Origin: Paludisphaera rhizosphaerae
GTDB lineage: Bacteria > Planctomycetota > Planctomycetia > Isosphaerales > Isosphaeraceae
NCBI RefSeq assembly: GCF_011065895.1
Contig: NZ_JAALCR010000026.1
Span: forward strand, 1-64,000
Reading direction: 5' to 3'
DNA: 64,000 bases
Shown here: one piece after another, positions 1-9,288 of the stretch
Position numbering within the stretch: the stretch's first letter is position 1
Layout of the letters: each line of letters opens with the position of its first letter
Notes under the pieces: generated by a model
Database searches by the model: none
What the model saw: only the letters and a program-made list of their open reading frames with translations
Told to the model about the DNA's origin: nothing
Translations under genes and position numbers: made by a program

Positions 1-347
1 GTCCCCCGAAGGGTGTTGTGGATTGCGTTGACCGTACGGAGAAGGACCTCAAGCCTCGCTTGACGTGAACCATGTCCGGTTAATCGTGAGTGCACGCGAG
101 AGGAGGGTCGGGATTTGTGACGGTCGAGACGGTCGAAATGAAAGCTTGTGGAAATGGACCGTCTTATTTTGAACCGAACGACGTATGACCTAGGGTGAGG
201 ATGAGACTCTGCGGGCGTCGTTGTCGTAGAACGGGGCGACTCGTTAGACTGGGACGCCGAGGACGTCGGCCGAACGCGAAGCTCATCCGCTCTCCGTTTC
301 CGCATGCCGTCGCACCGCGCGCCCCGCATCACCTGAGAGGTTGCTTC
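1..347. other. left-edge non-coding stretch, leader of the TPR gene
   Basis: No gene is supported here. An open frame in phase with the TPR gene extends upstream to about 195, but its extra residues are Arg-rich and random-looking, and a ribosome-binding-like GAGAGG (335-340) sits just before the ATG at 348. I therefore treat the stretch as upstream sequence that probably holds the promoter. No clear promoter boxes, tRNA or hairpin were recognised. Confidence 0.5.
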
Positions 348-3300
348 ATGGGACCGAAGACTTTGAGACGACTGGTCGTTGCGGCCGTCGTTCTCGTCTT
401 GGGCGTTGTTTCGATCTTCCTGCTCCAGCGGTATCAGATGTCCCGTATGGGGCGCAGCAACTTGGAGCGAGCCCAACAGGCCGTCAAGGACGGGGACCTG
501 GCGAAGGCCGAGGACCTGTATCTTCAGCACGTCCTGGTCTTCCCCAAGGACGACGACGCTCAGATCGAGTATGCGAAGGTCGTCGTTCAGCGGTCGAAAA
601 CCGCGGCCCGTACCCAGCAGGCGAGCCAAATTTACCGCGAGATCCTCAGTCGGCAGCCCGGCCGCGACGACGTCCGCCGGCAGCTGGCCGAGTTGATCGT
701 CGACTCGTTCGGCGAGAACCCCTCGGACGCGGTTCTGGCGGATGCGCGGGCGTTTGTGACGCCCCTGGAGAAGACGTTCCCCAACGACGGCGACGTGGCC
801 TACATGATCGGTCGTTATCGTCAGGGGCGGAAGGAAGATAAAACCGCCCTCGAGGCGTACAAGAAGGCCATCGACCTCAAATCCGAGAAGCGGTTCGACG
901 CCTATCAGCGGATCGCGGCCCTTTACCGTGGGCCGCTGGGACGGCCCGAGGAGGCCGACCGCATCATCGACGAGATGGTCAAGAACAATTCCGCGAACAA
1001 CGCCGATAAGTTCCGGGCCTATCTGGAGCGAGGTCGGTACCGGGAGCGAAATCGAAAGCCCGAAGAGGATCCGTCGGCCTCCATCGCCGACTTCAAGGAG
1101 GCCATGAAGTGGGGGGCGGCCGAGCCCGAGCCCTATCTGGAACTGGCGGCGATCGAGTTGCGCATGACCCAGACCGCTAAGACGCCGGCGGAGGTGGCGA
1201 AGCACCGGGAGGCGGCGCAGCAGATTCTCGACCAGGGGCTGAAGGCGTCTCCCAAGTCGGGTCGGCTCTATCTGGCGTTTGCTCAACTGACGAGCGACGC
1301 TGAGACCCGATTGAAGATTTTGCGGACCGGCATCACCGAACTGCCCGACGACCCGGACCTGCGGTTTCTCCTGGCCGACGTGCTGGCCGTCCGAGGCGCG
1401 ACCACCGAACTTGAGACCCAGGCCCAGGAACTGCAACGGCTGGGTTACACCGTGGTCGGCGATTATTACGCCGCTTACGCTCAGGCGAACGCCCGGGACT
1501 GGACGACGGCCAAGAAGAACCTCCTGGACAAGGTGGTTTCCAAGGACGCCTTCGGGAACAACCCGATGATGCGGTCTCGCGTCAGCCTGCTGCTGGCGAA
1601 ATGCTACGGGGCCGTCGGCGACGTCGAAAGGCAGCGGACGGCGTTGGCCGCCGCGGTCCGCGACGATCCAAACAACGGGGTCGCTCGAGCCACCTGGATC
1701 GCCGACCTGGCGGCTCAGGGGGAAATCGACCGCGCGATCGCCGAGTATCGCGCCATGGCGTCGATCGAGCCGGCCGTCCGCCCGGAACTGGCCCGACTTC
1801 TGGTCGAGCGGAACCTGCAGCTCGAGCCCGGTCAGCGCGATTGGCGCGAGGTGACTCAGGTGCTCGACCGGATCGAGGCCGATGACCCGGGATTCCCGCC
1901 GGCGGTCGTTCTCAGGGCTCGAATGAAGGCCGCCCAGGGCCTGGGCGACGAAGCTGCGAAGCTCCTGGCCGACGAGGCTGCGAAGCTCCTGGCCGACGCC
2001 CACGCCAAGGGCCGCCGCGACACCGGCGCCGTCTTCGTCTGGACCACGTCGGCGGAATTCCAGGCGGCCAAGAGAGACTACGAAGGTGCCTTGAAGACGC
2101 TCGAAGAGGCTCGGGTCGCCCTGGGAGACTCGGATGAGCTTCGGCTCGCCCGTCTCCGGATTCTGACGGCTCGCAAGGCGCCTGATCTGAAGGAGTCGTT
2201 GATCGCTCTGACCAAGGGGGATGAGAGCCTTCGCGTCGAGCAGCGGATCGCCGTCCTCGACGCTGTAGCCGAAACGCTGGCGAGAATGGGCGAACGTACG
2301 GCGGCGGCCGAGATCTGGAACCGTCACGCCGAACTCGCGCCCAACGATCTCGATCCGCGGGTACGCCTGCTGGACCTGGCTCTCACGCCTGACGAGAAGA
2401 AGACCGACGCCGCCGACGTCGCCCGCCGTCTGGCCGATATCAAGAAGGCCGTGGACGAAATCCGCCGCGCCGAGGGCTCGGACGGATCCCTGAGTCGATA
2501 CGCCGAAATTGAGATGAAGATTTGGCAGGCCAAGCACTCTGACGACGATGCGGAAAAGGCCAAGTTCCGCAACGACGCCCGCACCCAACTGGCCGAGCTG
2601 CGCTCACGTCGCCCGGACTGGTCGATCGTTCCGCTGACAACCGCTCGGCTTGAAGAGCTGGAGCTCGACCAGGCTAAGGACGAGACCGATCGGAAGCGGC
2701 GGTTGGGCCGCGTCGCCGACCTGTATCGTCAGGCCGTCGACCTGGGACGGCACGACCTCGCCGTCGTTCAGAAGGCGACGGAGCTGTTGATGCAGGCGGA
2801 TCGAACGTCCGAGGTCGGACCGCTCTGGAACAAGGTCCCCCGACTCAACGCCGATACCGCCGATTCCAACGCCGTGGAGCGGGCCATCCTCGGCAAGGTC
2901 CTTGAGGACAAGGACGCCGGCAATCTTGCGGGGGGCGACCGCTCCCAGGCTCTCGACAAAATCGTGGATATCGTCCGCGAACGCGTCGCTGCCCGTCCTA
3001 AGGACTTCGCCGAGGCCCATACGCTGGCCCAGCTCCTGGTCTTGCGGAAGAAGCCCGAAGAGGCGGAAGACGTCATTCGTAGATCGATCGCCGCGGTTCC
3101 CGACGACCCGAACCGTAGGATCGTTTTGGTTCAGCTTCTGGCTGCCGGCAGTCAGTTCGACAAGGCCGAGCAGGCCGTGGCCCAACTTGAGCGCGCCGTC
3201 CCCGCCGAACGGCTTCCCCTGGCTCTGGCCGAGTGCGCGAACTTGATCGCCCAGGGCTGCGGGGTCGCCGGTCGTGAGGCTCAGAAGGCCAAGTGGTTCG

Positions 3301-4874
3301 CCGTGGCCAAGAGCTCGTTCATCAAGGCCCAGGCTGCTGAGCCCAAACTGTTCGCTCTGAAACGGCGGTACATCGAGTTCTTGCTCCGCTTCAACGAGGT
3401 TGACGAGGTCGAGAAGGAACTGAGGACCGTCCTCAACGCGGCGGCCGAGCCGACGAGCGGCGTCGACCCCGCCGACGCCGCCTGGGCCAAGCGCACCCTC
3501 GCCATGACCTACGTCATCCGCGCCGAGCTGACGGGCGACTACCAGCAGGCCCTCAAAGCCCTCGCTCTGTACCAGCCGCAAGGGGGGGCCGAGCGGCCGG
3601 CCGTCGACGAAGCCGAGGACCTTCGCATTCTGGCCCGCGTTTACGAATCTCAGCGGATGGTCGGTTTCCGTCGGCAGGCCATCGAGATCCTTGAACGGCT
3701 GGACGCCCAGCATCGGGCCTCCGACGACGACCGCTTCCTGCTCGCCAAGCTTTACCGGGCGGACAATCACTGGGACAAGGCGCACGTCGTCTTCACCAGG
3801 CTTGTTGAGGAGGCGCGCAAGCCCAGCTCCGTCCAGGAGCTATACCAGCAGATGCAGATCGCCAGCGACTTCGTGTCGACCCTGATCGACAAGATCCAGG
3901 CGGCCGGCGGCAAGCCGGCGGGCGACGTCGCCGAGGCTCAGGAGCTGATCGAGAAACTGCGGAAGATCCAACCCGACGGGTTCAACGTCCTGGCCTTCCA
4001 GGCTCGACTCGACAAGGCGACCGGCAAGCTCGACCAGGCGGAGGCTCGGCTCAAGGAACTGGCCGACCGACCTCAGCTTCCGACCGCTCTGGCCATTCCC
4101 ACGGCCCGACTGGCGGAGACCCTGGGCCTGTACGACATGGCCGAGCGCATTCTCCGGCGGAACGCCATGACTTTCGCCCAAACCGAGAACCAGCTCGAAT
4201 TCGCCGCCTTCCTGGGTCGCCGCGATCGTATCAAGGACGCCCTCGACGTCTGCGATCCGCTCTGGAGGACCGCAAGCCCCACGCCAGAGCCCATCGCTCC
4301 GACGGTCATCGCCATCCTGCTGAGCTCGAAGACGTTCAACGACCCTGTCCAGATTTCCCGCGTCAGCGGCTGGATCGAGCGCAGCCTTCAGCAGCATCCT
4401 AACTCGCCCTTGCTCATGATCGCGCTGGGAACCATCCGCGACCGTCAGCTGAACTATCCGGAAGCCATCAAGCTCTACGCCGGCGCGTTGTCCAGGAGCA
4501 GCGGGGAGGTCGTGCCGCTGAACAACCTCGCCTGGCTGATGACGCTTAAGGGTGAGAAGGGGGCCGCTCCCCTGGACCTGATCAACCGCGCCATCAACAT
4601 ACGAGGACCTGCCCCCGAGTTCCTCGACACCCGCGCCGTCGTCTACCTGACCAACGGCGAAGCTCGCAAGGCGATCGAAGACCTCGAAAACGCGGTCGCC
4701 ATGGACCCGACGGCCTCTCGGTACTTCCATCTAGCGCGAGCTTATATGGAAGCCGGCGATCTTGAGGCGGCCCGAAAGAGCCTGGTCAAGGCCCACGACC
4801 GCGGGCTTTCCGAGGCAGACGTGCATCCGCTGGAGCGGGCCGCTTTCACCCAGGTTGAGAAGGCCCTTAAGTGA
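348..4874 (+). CDS. giant membrane-anchored tetratricopeptide repeat protein
   Basis: A 1508-residue protein. Residues 9-26 form one hydrophobic segment after a short Lys/Arg-rich start, giving a signal anchor with the bulk outside the membrane. The rest is almost entirely helical Ala/Leu/Glu/Asp-rich repeats of about 34 residues (for example the A-Y-K-K-A-I-D-L and N-L-A-W-L-M segments), typical of TPR scaffolds. I chose the ATG at 348 because GAGAGG lies 7 bases upstream and the hydrophobic anchor follows at once. The gene is transcribed towards rmlA and separated from it by a bidirectional terminator. Large TPR proteins are common beside exosortase/polysaccharide loci (PrsT-like), so a scaffold for envelope or polysaccharide assembly is plausible but inferred. 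A 24-base tandem duplication lies at 1947-1994. No catalytic domain is visible. Confidence 0.85.
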   Translation: MGPKTLRRLVVAAVVLVLGVVSIFLLQRYQMSRMGRSNLERAQQAVKDGDLAKAEDLYLQHVLVFPKDDDAQIEYAKVVVQRSKTAARTQQASQIYREILSRQPGRDDVRRQLAELIVDSFGENPSDAVLADARAFVTPLEKTFPNDGDVAYMIGRYRQGRKEDKTALEAYKKAIDLKSEKRFDAYQRIAALYRGPLGRPEEADRIIDEMVKNNSANNADKFRAYLERGRYRERNRKPEEDPSASIADFKEAMKWGAAEPEPYLELAAIELRMTQTAKTPAEVAKHREAAQQILDQGLKASPKSGRLYLAFAQLTSDAETRLKILRTGITELPDDPDLRFLLADVLAVRGATTELETQAQELQRLGYTVVGDYYAAYAQANARDWTTAKKNLLDKVVSKDAFGNNPMMRSRVSLLLAKCYGAVGDVERQRTALAAAVRDDPNNGVARATWIADLAAQGEIDRAIAEYRAMASIEPAVRPELARLLVERNLQLEPGQRDWREVTQVLDRIEADDPGFPPAVVLRARMKAAQGLGDEAAKLLADEAAKLLADAHAKGRRDTGAVFVWTTSAEFQAAKRDYEGALKTLEEARVALGDSDELRLARLRILTARKAPDLKESLIALTKGDESLRVEQRIAVLDAVAETLARMGERTAAAEIWNRHAELAPNDLDPRVRLLDLALTPDEKKTDAADVARRLADIKKAVDEIRRAEGSDGSLSRYAEIEMKIWQAKHSDDDAEKAKFRNDARTQLAELRSRRPDWSIVPLTTARLEELELDQAKDETDRKRRLGRVADLYRQAVDLGRHDLAVVQKATELLMQADRTSEVGPLWNKVPRLNADTADSNAVERAILGKVLEDKDAGNLAGGDRSQALDKIVDIVRERVAARPKDFAEAHTLAQLLVLRKKPEEAEDVIRRSIAAVPDDPNRRIVLVQLLAAGSQFDKAEQAVAQLERAVPAERLPLALAECANLIAQGCGVAGREAQKAKWFAVAKSSFIKAQAAEPKLFALKRRYIEFLLRFNEVDEVEKELRTVLNAAAEPTSGVDPADAAWAKRTLAMTYVIRAELTGDYQQALKALALYQPQGGAERPAVDEAEDLRILARVYESQRMVGFRRQAIEILERLDAQHRASDDDRFLLAKLYRADNHWDKAHVVFTRLVEEARKPSSVQELYQQMQIASDFVSTLIDKIQAAGGKPAGDVAEAQELIEKLRKIQPDGFNVLAFQARLDKATGKLDQAEARLKELADRPQLPTALAIPTARLAETLGLYDMAERILRRNAMTFAQTENQLEFAAFLGRRDRIKDALDVCDPLWRTASPTPEPIAPTVIAILLSSKTFNDPVQISRVSGWIERSLQQHPNSPLLMIALGTIRDRQLNYPEAIKLYAGALSRSSGEVVPLNNLAWLMTLKGEKGAAPLDLINRAINIRGPAPEFLDTRAVVYLTNGEARKAIEDLENAVAMDPTASRYFHLARAYMEAGDLEAARKSLVKAHDRGLSEADVHPLERAAFTQVEKALK
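1947..1994 (+). repeat. 24-base in-frame tandem duplication in the TPR gene
   Basis: Two adjacent 24-base units (1947-1970 and 1971-1994) differ at one base and each encode D-E-A-A-K-L-L-A. The unit keeps the frame and adds eight helical residues, so it looks like a recent slippage duplication. Confidence 0.85.
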
Positions 4875-4895
4875 CGACGACTCGACCTTGATTGG

Positions 4896-4935
4896 ACCGA
4901 CCGGACGCCCCGTATAGGACGTCCGGTCGGTTCTT
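4896..4935. terminator. bidirectional terminator between TPR gene and rmlA
   Basis: A 12-bp perfect inverted repeat (4896-4907 pairing with 4920-4931) with a 12-base loop is followed by TTCTTATT. It lies between two convergent genes and can serve both, since the minus strand also ends in a short weak T-rich tract. Confidence 0.8.
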
Positions 4936-4937
4936 AT

Positions 4938-5837
4938 TCAGTCGACGTCTCCGCTCGCCCCAATCTGGGGTTCGCGGATCAGTTCCTTGAGATAGCGACC
5001 GTAATCGTTGGGGAGCTTGGCGGCGAGTCGTTCGACCTGCTCGGCCGTGATGAATCCCTGGCGGTAAGCCACCTCTTCGATGCAGGCGATCTTGAACCCC
5101 TGTCGCGCCTCGATGGTCTCGACGTAGTTGGCCGCCTGGATCAACGATTCGATCGTACCCGTGTCCAGCCAGGCGAACCCTCGGCTGAACAACTCGACCC
5201 GCAGAGCGCCGCTCTCCAGGTAGATCCGATTGACGTCGGTGATTTCCAACTCGCCGCGAGGCGAGGGCTTCAGCGACGCCGCGATGTCGAGGACGCGATT
5301 GTCGTAGAAATACAACCCAGTCACGGCGAAGTGCGACTTCGGCCGAGCCGGCTTCTCCTCGATCGAGAGGGCCTTGCCATGGGCGTCGAATTCAACGACG
5401 CCGTATCGTTCCGGATCGCGGACCGGGTATGCGAAGACCGTGGCACCCTCGGTGTAATCCCCGGCGCGGCGGAGCATCGCCTGGAACCCCTGACCGTGGA
5501 AGATATTGTCCCCCAGAATCAAGGCTGCATCTCCGCCGCCGATAAATTGACGGCCAATCAGGAACGCCTGCGCGAGGCCGCCCGGGTGAGGCTGGACGGC
5601 GTACTCGATGTGCAGCCCGAATTGGCTCCCATCCCCCAGAACTCGCTGAAAGCCGCCGATGTCGTCGGGCGTCGAGATCAGCAGGATCTCTCGGATACCC
5701 GCCAACATCAGCGTCGACAGGGGGTAATAGATCATCGGCTTGTCGTAGATCGGCAGCAGTTGTTTGCTGACGGCCCTCGTGATCGGATAAAGGCGGGTGC
5801 CGGCTCCGCCCGCGAGGATGATGCCCTTGCGATTCAT
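4938..5837 (-). CDS. rmlA: glucose-1-phosphate thymidylyltransferase
   Basis: Makes dTDP-glucose from glucose-1-phosphate and dTTP, the first step to dTDP-L-rhamnose and other dTDP-deoxysugars in the cytoplasm. The 299 residues match the usual RmlA length. The N-terminal signature G-G-A-G-T-R-L-Y-P (residues 10-18) with the [15 protein letters not shown] block, and the L-G-D-N-I-F-H segment around residue 110, are the nucleotide-binding and catalytic motifs of the family. The gene stands alone on the minus strand, convergent with the TPR gene and divergent from the FHA gene. rmlC is 12 kb away in this window, and a clear rmlB is not present. Confident on family; the sugar made downstream is not determined by this gene. 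Confidence 0.95.
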   Translation of the reverse strand: MNRKGIILAGGAGTRLYPITRAVSKQLLPIYDKPMIYYPLSTLMLAGIREILLISTPDDIGGFQRVLGDGSQFGLHIEYAVQPHPGGLAQAFLIGRQFIGGGDAALILGDNIFHGQGFQAMLRRAGDYTEGATVFAYPVRDPERYGVVEFDAHGKALSIEEKPARPKSHFAVTGLYFYDNRVLDIAASLKPSPRGELEITDVNRIYLESGALRVELFSRGFAWLDTGTIESLIQAANYVETIEARQGFKIACIEEVAYRQGFITAEQVERLAAKLPNDYGRYLKELIREPQIGASGDVD

Positions 5838-6137
5838 GTGTCCATGAGATCCTATGCGGTAAGCCCTTGCGCCTTGCGTTCGGGGCTGTCTGGTCGTCCT
5901 GCCGCCATTGGACAGTAGCCTAACGGTTCAGACTTGGGAACTCAAACAGCCGACTGCATCGTGTGAACCGGCCGTTCGTTTGTGGAACCAGCCCCTCGTC
6001 GCTAAACTGGATGATTGTAAGGGTAGGTGCTTTTGAAGGCGGGTCTTTGCAGCCGGGATCTGCGGCTCAATGGCCCGCCGGACGTTCCCAGCCCATCCCG
6101 AGCCCGTCGCCGAGAGGCGCCAGGACCAAGCCGATCC
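5838..6137. promoter_or_regulatory. divergent intergenic region rmlA / FHA protein
   Basis: Three hundred bases between two divergent genes, so it must carry both promoters. Several open frames cross it but none has codon use or a ribosome site to support it. No palindromic operator or clear -35/-10 pair was recognised. Confidence 0.4.
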
Positions 6138-7691
6138 ATGAAATCGTTCTCGGACGCATGCCGCCTGGTGGAGCCCCTGCAACTCGTCGTCGAGGCCGCC
6201 GGCGAGCCAGACGTGGGGGTTCGCGTCCTTCACCAGCCATTCGCCCTGATCGGCCGGGATCCTCGGGCCGACGTTCCTCTCGAACATCGTCTGGTAAGCC
6301 GACGACACGTCTACCTTCAGGTCGTCGAAGGGCACGCCTTCTGGATCGATCTGGAGAGCCGGCTTGGGACGTTGGGAGGCGGTCGACCGCGCAAGTACGG
6401 GTGGCTGACGCGCGATGAGACCATCAGAATCGGCCCGTATGAACTGCGGAGGACGACTCGGACCCGTCCTGCCGGATGGGATGAGCGGCTGCCGGAGGCG
6501 GTCCCGCTAGTCTCCCGATCGTATGGAGCCGTCCCCTGGCCGGATGTCGGATTGGAGTTTCTCAACGGGCCGTCGCGATCGGCGCTCTGGCCGATGAACC
6601 GCGTCGTCTCGCTGGTCGGCTCCGCCGCCGGCTGCAAGTTCCGTCTGGCCGACCCGAGCGTCTCCCTGTTCCACTGCAGTCTCGTCCGATCTCCGACTGG
6701 TCTGTGGGTCGTCGACTTGCTGGGTGGCGGCGTTGAGGTCAACAACACCGCCGTTCGTTATGCGATGCTCGAGGACGACGACGTCCTCTCCATCGGGCGG
6801 TATCGGATCCGCGTCCGCAGCCGTCTGGCGCTCGAAGGGCCGCGGCCCGAGGCTGGCCGTGATCGTGGCACGAGTCGGTCCCTTTCGCTCCTCCGCACTC
6901 CGCCGCCCAACTCCACCATGATTGCGGCGGCCCGGATCGATGATGAGAACGACCTGGTCGTTCGTGCTCAGCCAATCGCCGTCATTCCCGCCGAGATCCA
7001 AGGCGCTGGGATGGGCGAATCGGCCTCGGTTCTCGTTCCGCTCATGAATCAGTTCGGCATCATGCAGCAGCAGATGCTCGATCAGTTCCAGAGCGCGATG
7101 GGTATGCTCGTCGACATGTTCGGCTCGCTCCAGCGCGAACAGATGGACCTGATCCGCCAGGAGCTGGATCAACTCCGCGAAGTGACTCGGGAGTTCCAGG
7201 ATCTCAAGGCCGAACTCGCTTCTTACACTCGCGAACGTGCCGCGGGAACGCCCTCGCCTTCGGTTGGTCCAGCGGTCTCTGCCGAGGTCCCCGCAACTCC
7301 GACGACTCCGCCCGCGGCATCCGTTGCCGCCTCAGTCTCAGCGCCGGTCACTCCTGCTGAAACGCTTAAACACGAGCACAGGTTTATCAACCCCGCTCCT
7401 GAGGCGGTCGAACCTGTCGCAAGCCCAACCGTCGCGTCGTCCGAGCCTGCGCCGCCTGCTCCGGCCGCCGCAGAGGGGATTGAAACGCCGACTCGAAGGG
7501 CGACGGCCGGCAACGCCGATCAGAAACCAGGAGCAAGGCCGGCGGGCCGTCCACGTCCTGAGAAGGCCCCGCGACCGGAGGGGGCCGACGCCGACGTCAT
7601 GCTTTGGCTCAACCAGCGGATCGCCACGCTCCAGGAAGAGCGAGAGACGCGCTGGCGGAAGATCCTGAAGCTCCTTCCCGGCTCTTCATGA
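6138..7691 (+). CDS. double FHA-domain coiled-coil protein
   Basis: A 517-residue protein with no signal or membrane segment. FHA domain 1 spans about residues 30-105, with the Gly-Arg (39-40) and S-x-x-H (54-57) phosphothreonine-reading motifs. FHA domain 2 spans about 150-228 and keeps S-x-x-H (176-179) but has V-G-S where I-G-R is expected, so it may not read phosphothreonine. Residues about 305-368 are a Gln/Glu/Leu-rich coiled coil, 371-485 a Pro/Ala/Ser linker, and the end is a short charged helix. The start at 6138 is preferred because FHA 1 follows soon after; an upstream GTG at 6027 adds 37 unlikely residues. FHA proteins usually read Ser/Thr kinase output, so a signalling adaptor near the polysaccharide genes is inferred. 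Confidence 0.85.
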   Translation: MKSFSDACRLVEPLQLVVEAAGEPDVGVRVLHQPFALIGRDPRADVPLEHRLVSRRHVYLQVVEGHAFWIDLESRLGTLGGGRPRKYGWLTRDETIRIGPYELRRTTRTRPAGWDERLPEAVPLVSRSYGAVPWPDVGLEFLNGPSRSALWPMNRVVSLVGSAAGCKFRLADPSVSLFHCSLVRSPTGLWVVDLLGGGVEVNNTAVRYAMLEDDDVLSIGRYRIRVRSRLALEGPRPEAGRDRGTSRSLSLLRTPPPNSTMIAAARIDDENDLVVRAQPIAVIPAEIQGAGMGESASVLVPLMNQFGIMQQQMLDQFQSAMGMLVDMFGSLQREQMDLIRQELDQLREVTREFQDLKAELASYTRERAAGTPSPSVGPAVSAEVPATPTTPPAASVAASVSAPVTPAETLKHEHRFINPAPEAVEPVASPTVASSEPAPPAPAAAEGIETPTRRATAGNADQKPGARPAGRPRPEKAPRPEGADADVMLWLNQRIATLQEERETRWRKILKLLPGSS

Positions 7692-7745
7692 ACTGAGAGT
7701 CGGAGGGGTTGCGATCGTCTCTCCGTCGTTGATTTCGAAAGCGAA

Positions 7746-7780
7746 TCGGCTTCCATCCCCGTAAGGAGGGCGGAAGCCGA
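7746..7780. terminator. hairpin between convergent FHA and sugar-transferase genes
   Basis: A 9-bp perfect inverted repeat (7746-7754 with 7772-7780) with a 17-base loop lies in the short convergent gap. There is no strong T tract, so it is a possible terminator only. Confidence 0.4.
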
Positions 7781-7815
7781 AGAGGAAATCGGCCGATCGA
7801 GCCGAACCGATCGAA

Positions 7816-8568
7816 TCAGCAAGCACCTCGCCCGACGACCACCGCGAAGAACGTACGGACGATGATGGCCAGGTCGCCGAGGATCGTCCAATTCTTGGCG
7901 TATTCGACGTCGAGCTTGACCATCTGAGCATAGTCGACGCCGCTGCGGCCGCCGACCTGCCAGGGGCCGGTCAGGCCCGGAGGAACCTGAAGGCGTTGCC
8001 GATAACCCTCGGCGTCGAGGGTTTGGAGCATCTCGCTGTCGCGGATCTGAAGCGGGCGAGGCCCGACGACGCTCATCTCGCCGCGGAGGATGTTGATGAG
8101 CTGCGGGAGTTCATCAAGGCTGGACTTACGCAGGAACCGACCCAGCGGCGTAACCCTGGGGTCGTGCTTGATCTTGAACAGAACCTGACCGGGCGACTCG
8201 TTCTTCGCTTCCAGGCCGGCGAGCTGCTTCTCGGCGTCGACGACCATGGTGCGGAACTTGAGCACCCAGAAGAGACGACCGCGATAGCCGCGGCGCAGCT
8301 GTCGGAAGAAGATCGGCCCCGGCGAATCCAGGCGGATCAGCACCGCGACGGCCAGCATCACGGGCATGAGCACGAGGAGGCCGACGAGGGCGCCGCTGAA
8401 ATCAATCGCCCGCTTGACGGACGACCGAGCGGCTTCGGCGACGACCGGCCATCCGGATCGCTGGGAGAGAAGGGCGGTCAGTTGGAGCTTGTCCGGTTGG
8501 GAGGGCATCGGCGTTCCAAAAGGCTCCGTAGGAAGAGGCGAGGGCGATGAAGACGGCGAGGCGTTCAT
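7816..8568 (-). CDS. initiating sugar-1-phosphate transferase (polyprenyl-phosphate)
   Basis: Bacterial sugar transferase family (PF02397; WbaP/WcaJ/PglC-type core). It would move a sugar-1-phosphate onto undecaprenyl phosphate at the inner face of the membrane, starting the repeat unit. The 250 residues hold only the catalytic core: Lys-Arg-Ala-Ile-Asp-Phe at 53-57, one hydrophobic re-entrant segment at 57-79, D-S-P-G-P-I-F-F (81-88), K-F-R-T-M (104-108), a conserved D-E-L-P-Q block and V-V-G-P-R-P. The extra transmembrane domain of long WbaP proteins is absent. An ATG 12 codons upstream exists, but GGAGAG 9 bases before the ATG at 8568 decides the start. Which sugar is used cannot be read from the sequence. 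Confidence 0.92.
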   Translation of the reverse strand: MNASPSSSPSPLPTEPFGTPMPSQPDKLQLTALLSQRSGWPVVAEAARSSVKRAIDFSGALVGLLVLMPVMLAVAVLIRLDSPGPIFFRQLRRGYRGRLFWVLKFRTMVVDAEKQLAGLEAKNESPGQVLFKIKHDPRVTPLGRFLRKSSLDELPQLINILRGEMSVVGPRPLQIRDSEMLQTLDAEGYRQRLQVPPGLTGPWQVGGRSGVDYAQMVKLDVEYAKNWTILGDLAIIVRTFFAVVVGRGAC

Positions 8569-8577
8569 CGTTTCGAG

Positions 8578-8583
8578 CTCTCC
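8578..8583 (-). promoter_or_regulatory. ribosome-binding site fixing the sugar-transferase start
   Basis: GGAGAG on the minus strand, 9 bases before ATG 8568. The competing upstream ATG at 8604 has no such site. Confidence 0.7.
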
Positions 8584-9012
8584 GTTATCGGCGAGGCGAC
8601 CCATCGGTTTGTTGATGAGAGGGACAACGCCTTGGAACAGAGCGGGGGAAGAGAAACCAGGTCGCTTTCAACCATGCGAAAATGACAAGTTGCAGGTGCC
8701 GGACGAACGCATCGCAGTCTAGTCACTGGCTCGCTCGTCGTCAATCATTGTGCGGCATTGCGTCGATTTTAAGAATCAATGGTGAACTCGGGTTGTAAAT
8801 CTCCAACGCGCCATTGCACACGACTCAAATTCGCACCGAGACCGTCAGCCGAGTCGGAGACCCCTTCGAGTTGGGCCTTCGCAAGGCGGTTCCGTCAGCG
8901 GTTCCATTTCGGCGGGAGAGCCAGGGAGGAGTGCGGTCCCGTCGAACCGACCGACTCGTGGAGAGTCAGGCCGCCTCGGTCAGAGCAAATACTGTGCCGT
9001 TGTCCTAGGCTG

Positions 9013-9034
9013 TCGCCGCCGACGTCGGCGGCGA
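9013..9034. repeat. perfect 22-base palindrome
   Basis: Two 11-base arms with no spacer, rich in CCGCC/GGCGG. It could be a dimeric regulator site or the core of an RNA hairpin in the leader of the minus-strand sugar-transferase gene. Confidence 0.6.
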
Positions 9035-9110
9035 ATCTCGTCTTGGTCGTCTCAGTGGAGTCGATTCGGATCGCCTCATCAACTCGCTTGCAACGTCCGC
9101 TTCTTATACG

Positions 9111-9139
9111 GTCGTCGCCGTGGCTGTGACGGCGACGAC
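9111..9139. terminator. 11-bp stem-loop downstream of hldE
   Basis: Perfect 11-bp stem (9111-9121 with 9129-9139) and 7-base loop, about 150 bases after the hldE stop. It lacks a T tract on the minus strand, so terminator function is tentative. Confidence 0.4.
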
Positions 9140-9288
9140 GGTTAGGTAGTTATGCAATAAATAGCTCGCGATAGACGAGGGGGTGGGATTGAGAGGCTGC
9201 AAATTCCGCGACAGAATAAGGAATCGGCTCGGTGGCCTACTGTTCGGATGCACGAAGCTGGGCGTCGGTGCATAGATGCGAGGCAGGA

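Larger units (their letters stand above)
8569..9288. other. 720-base non-coding gap between sugar transferase and hldE
   Basis: No convincing gene. Open frames here are short, lack ribosome sites and look random. The gap contains a perfect 22-base palindrome (9013-9034) and an 11-bp stem-loop (9111-9139), both downstream of hldE and upstream of the sugar-transferase gene on the minus strand. It should hold the hldE terminator and the sugar-transferase promoter. Confidence 0.5.

Noticed and set aside
8779-9129. 116-residue plus-strand frame in the gap between the sugar transferase and hldE
   Set aside because: No ribosome site and random composition.
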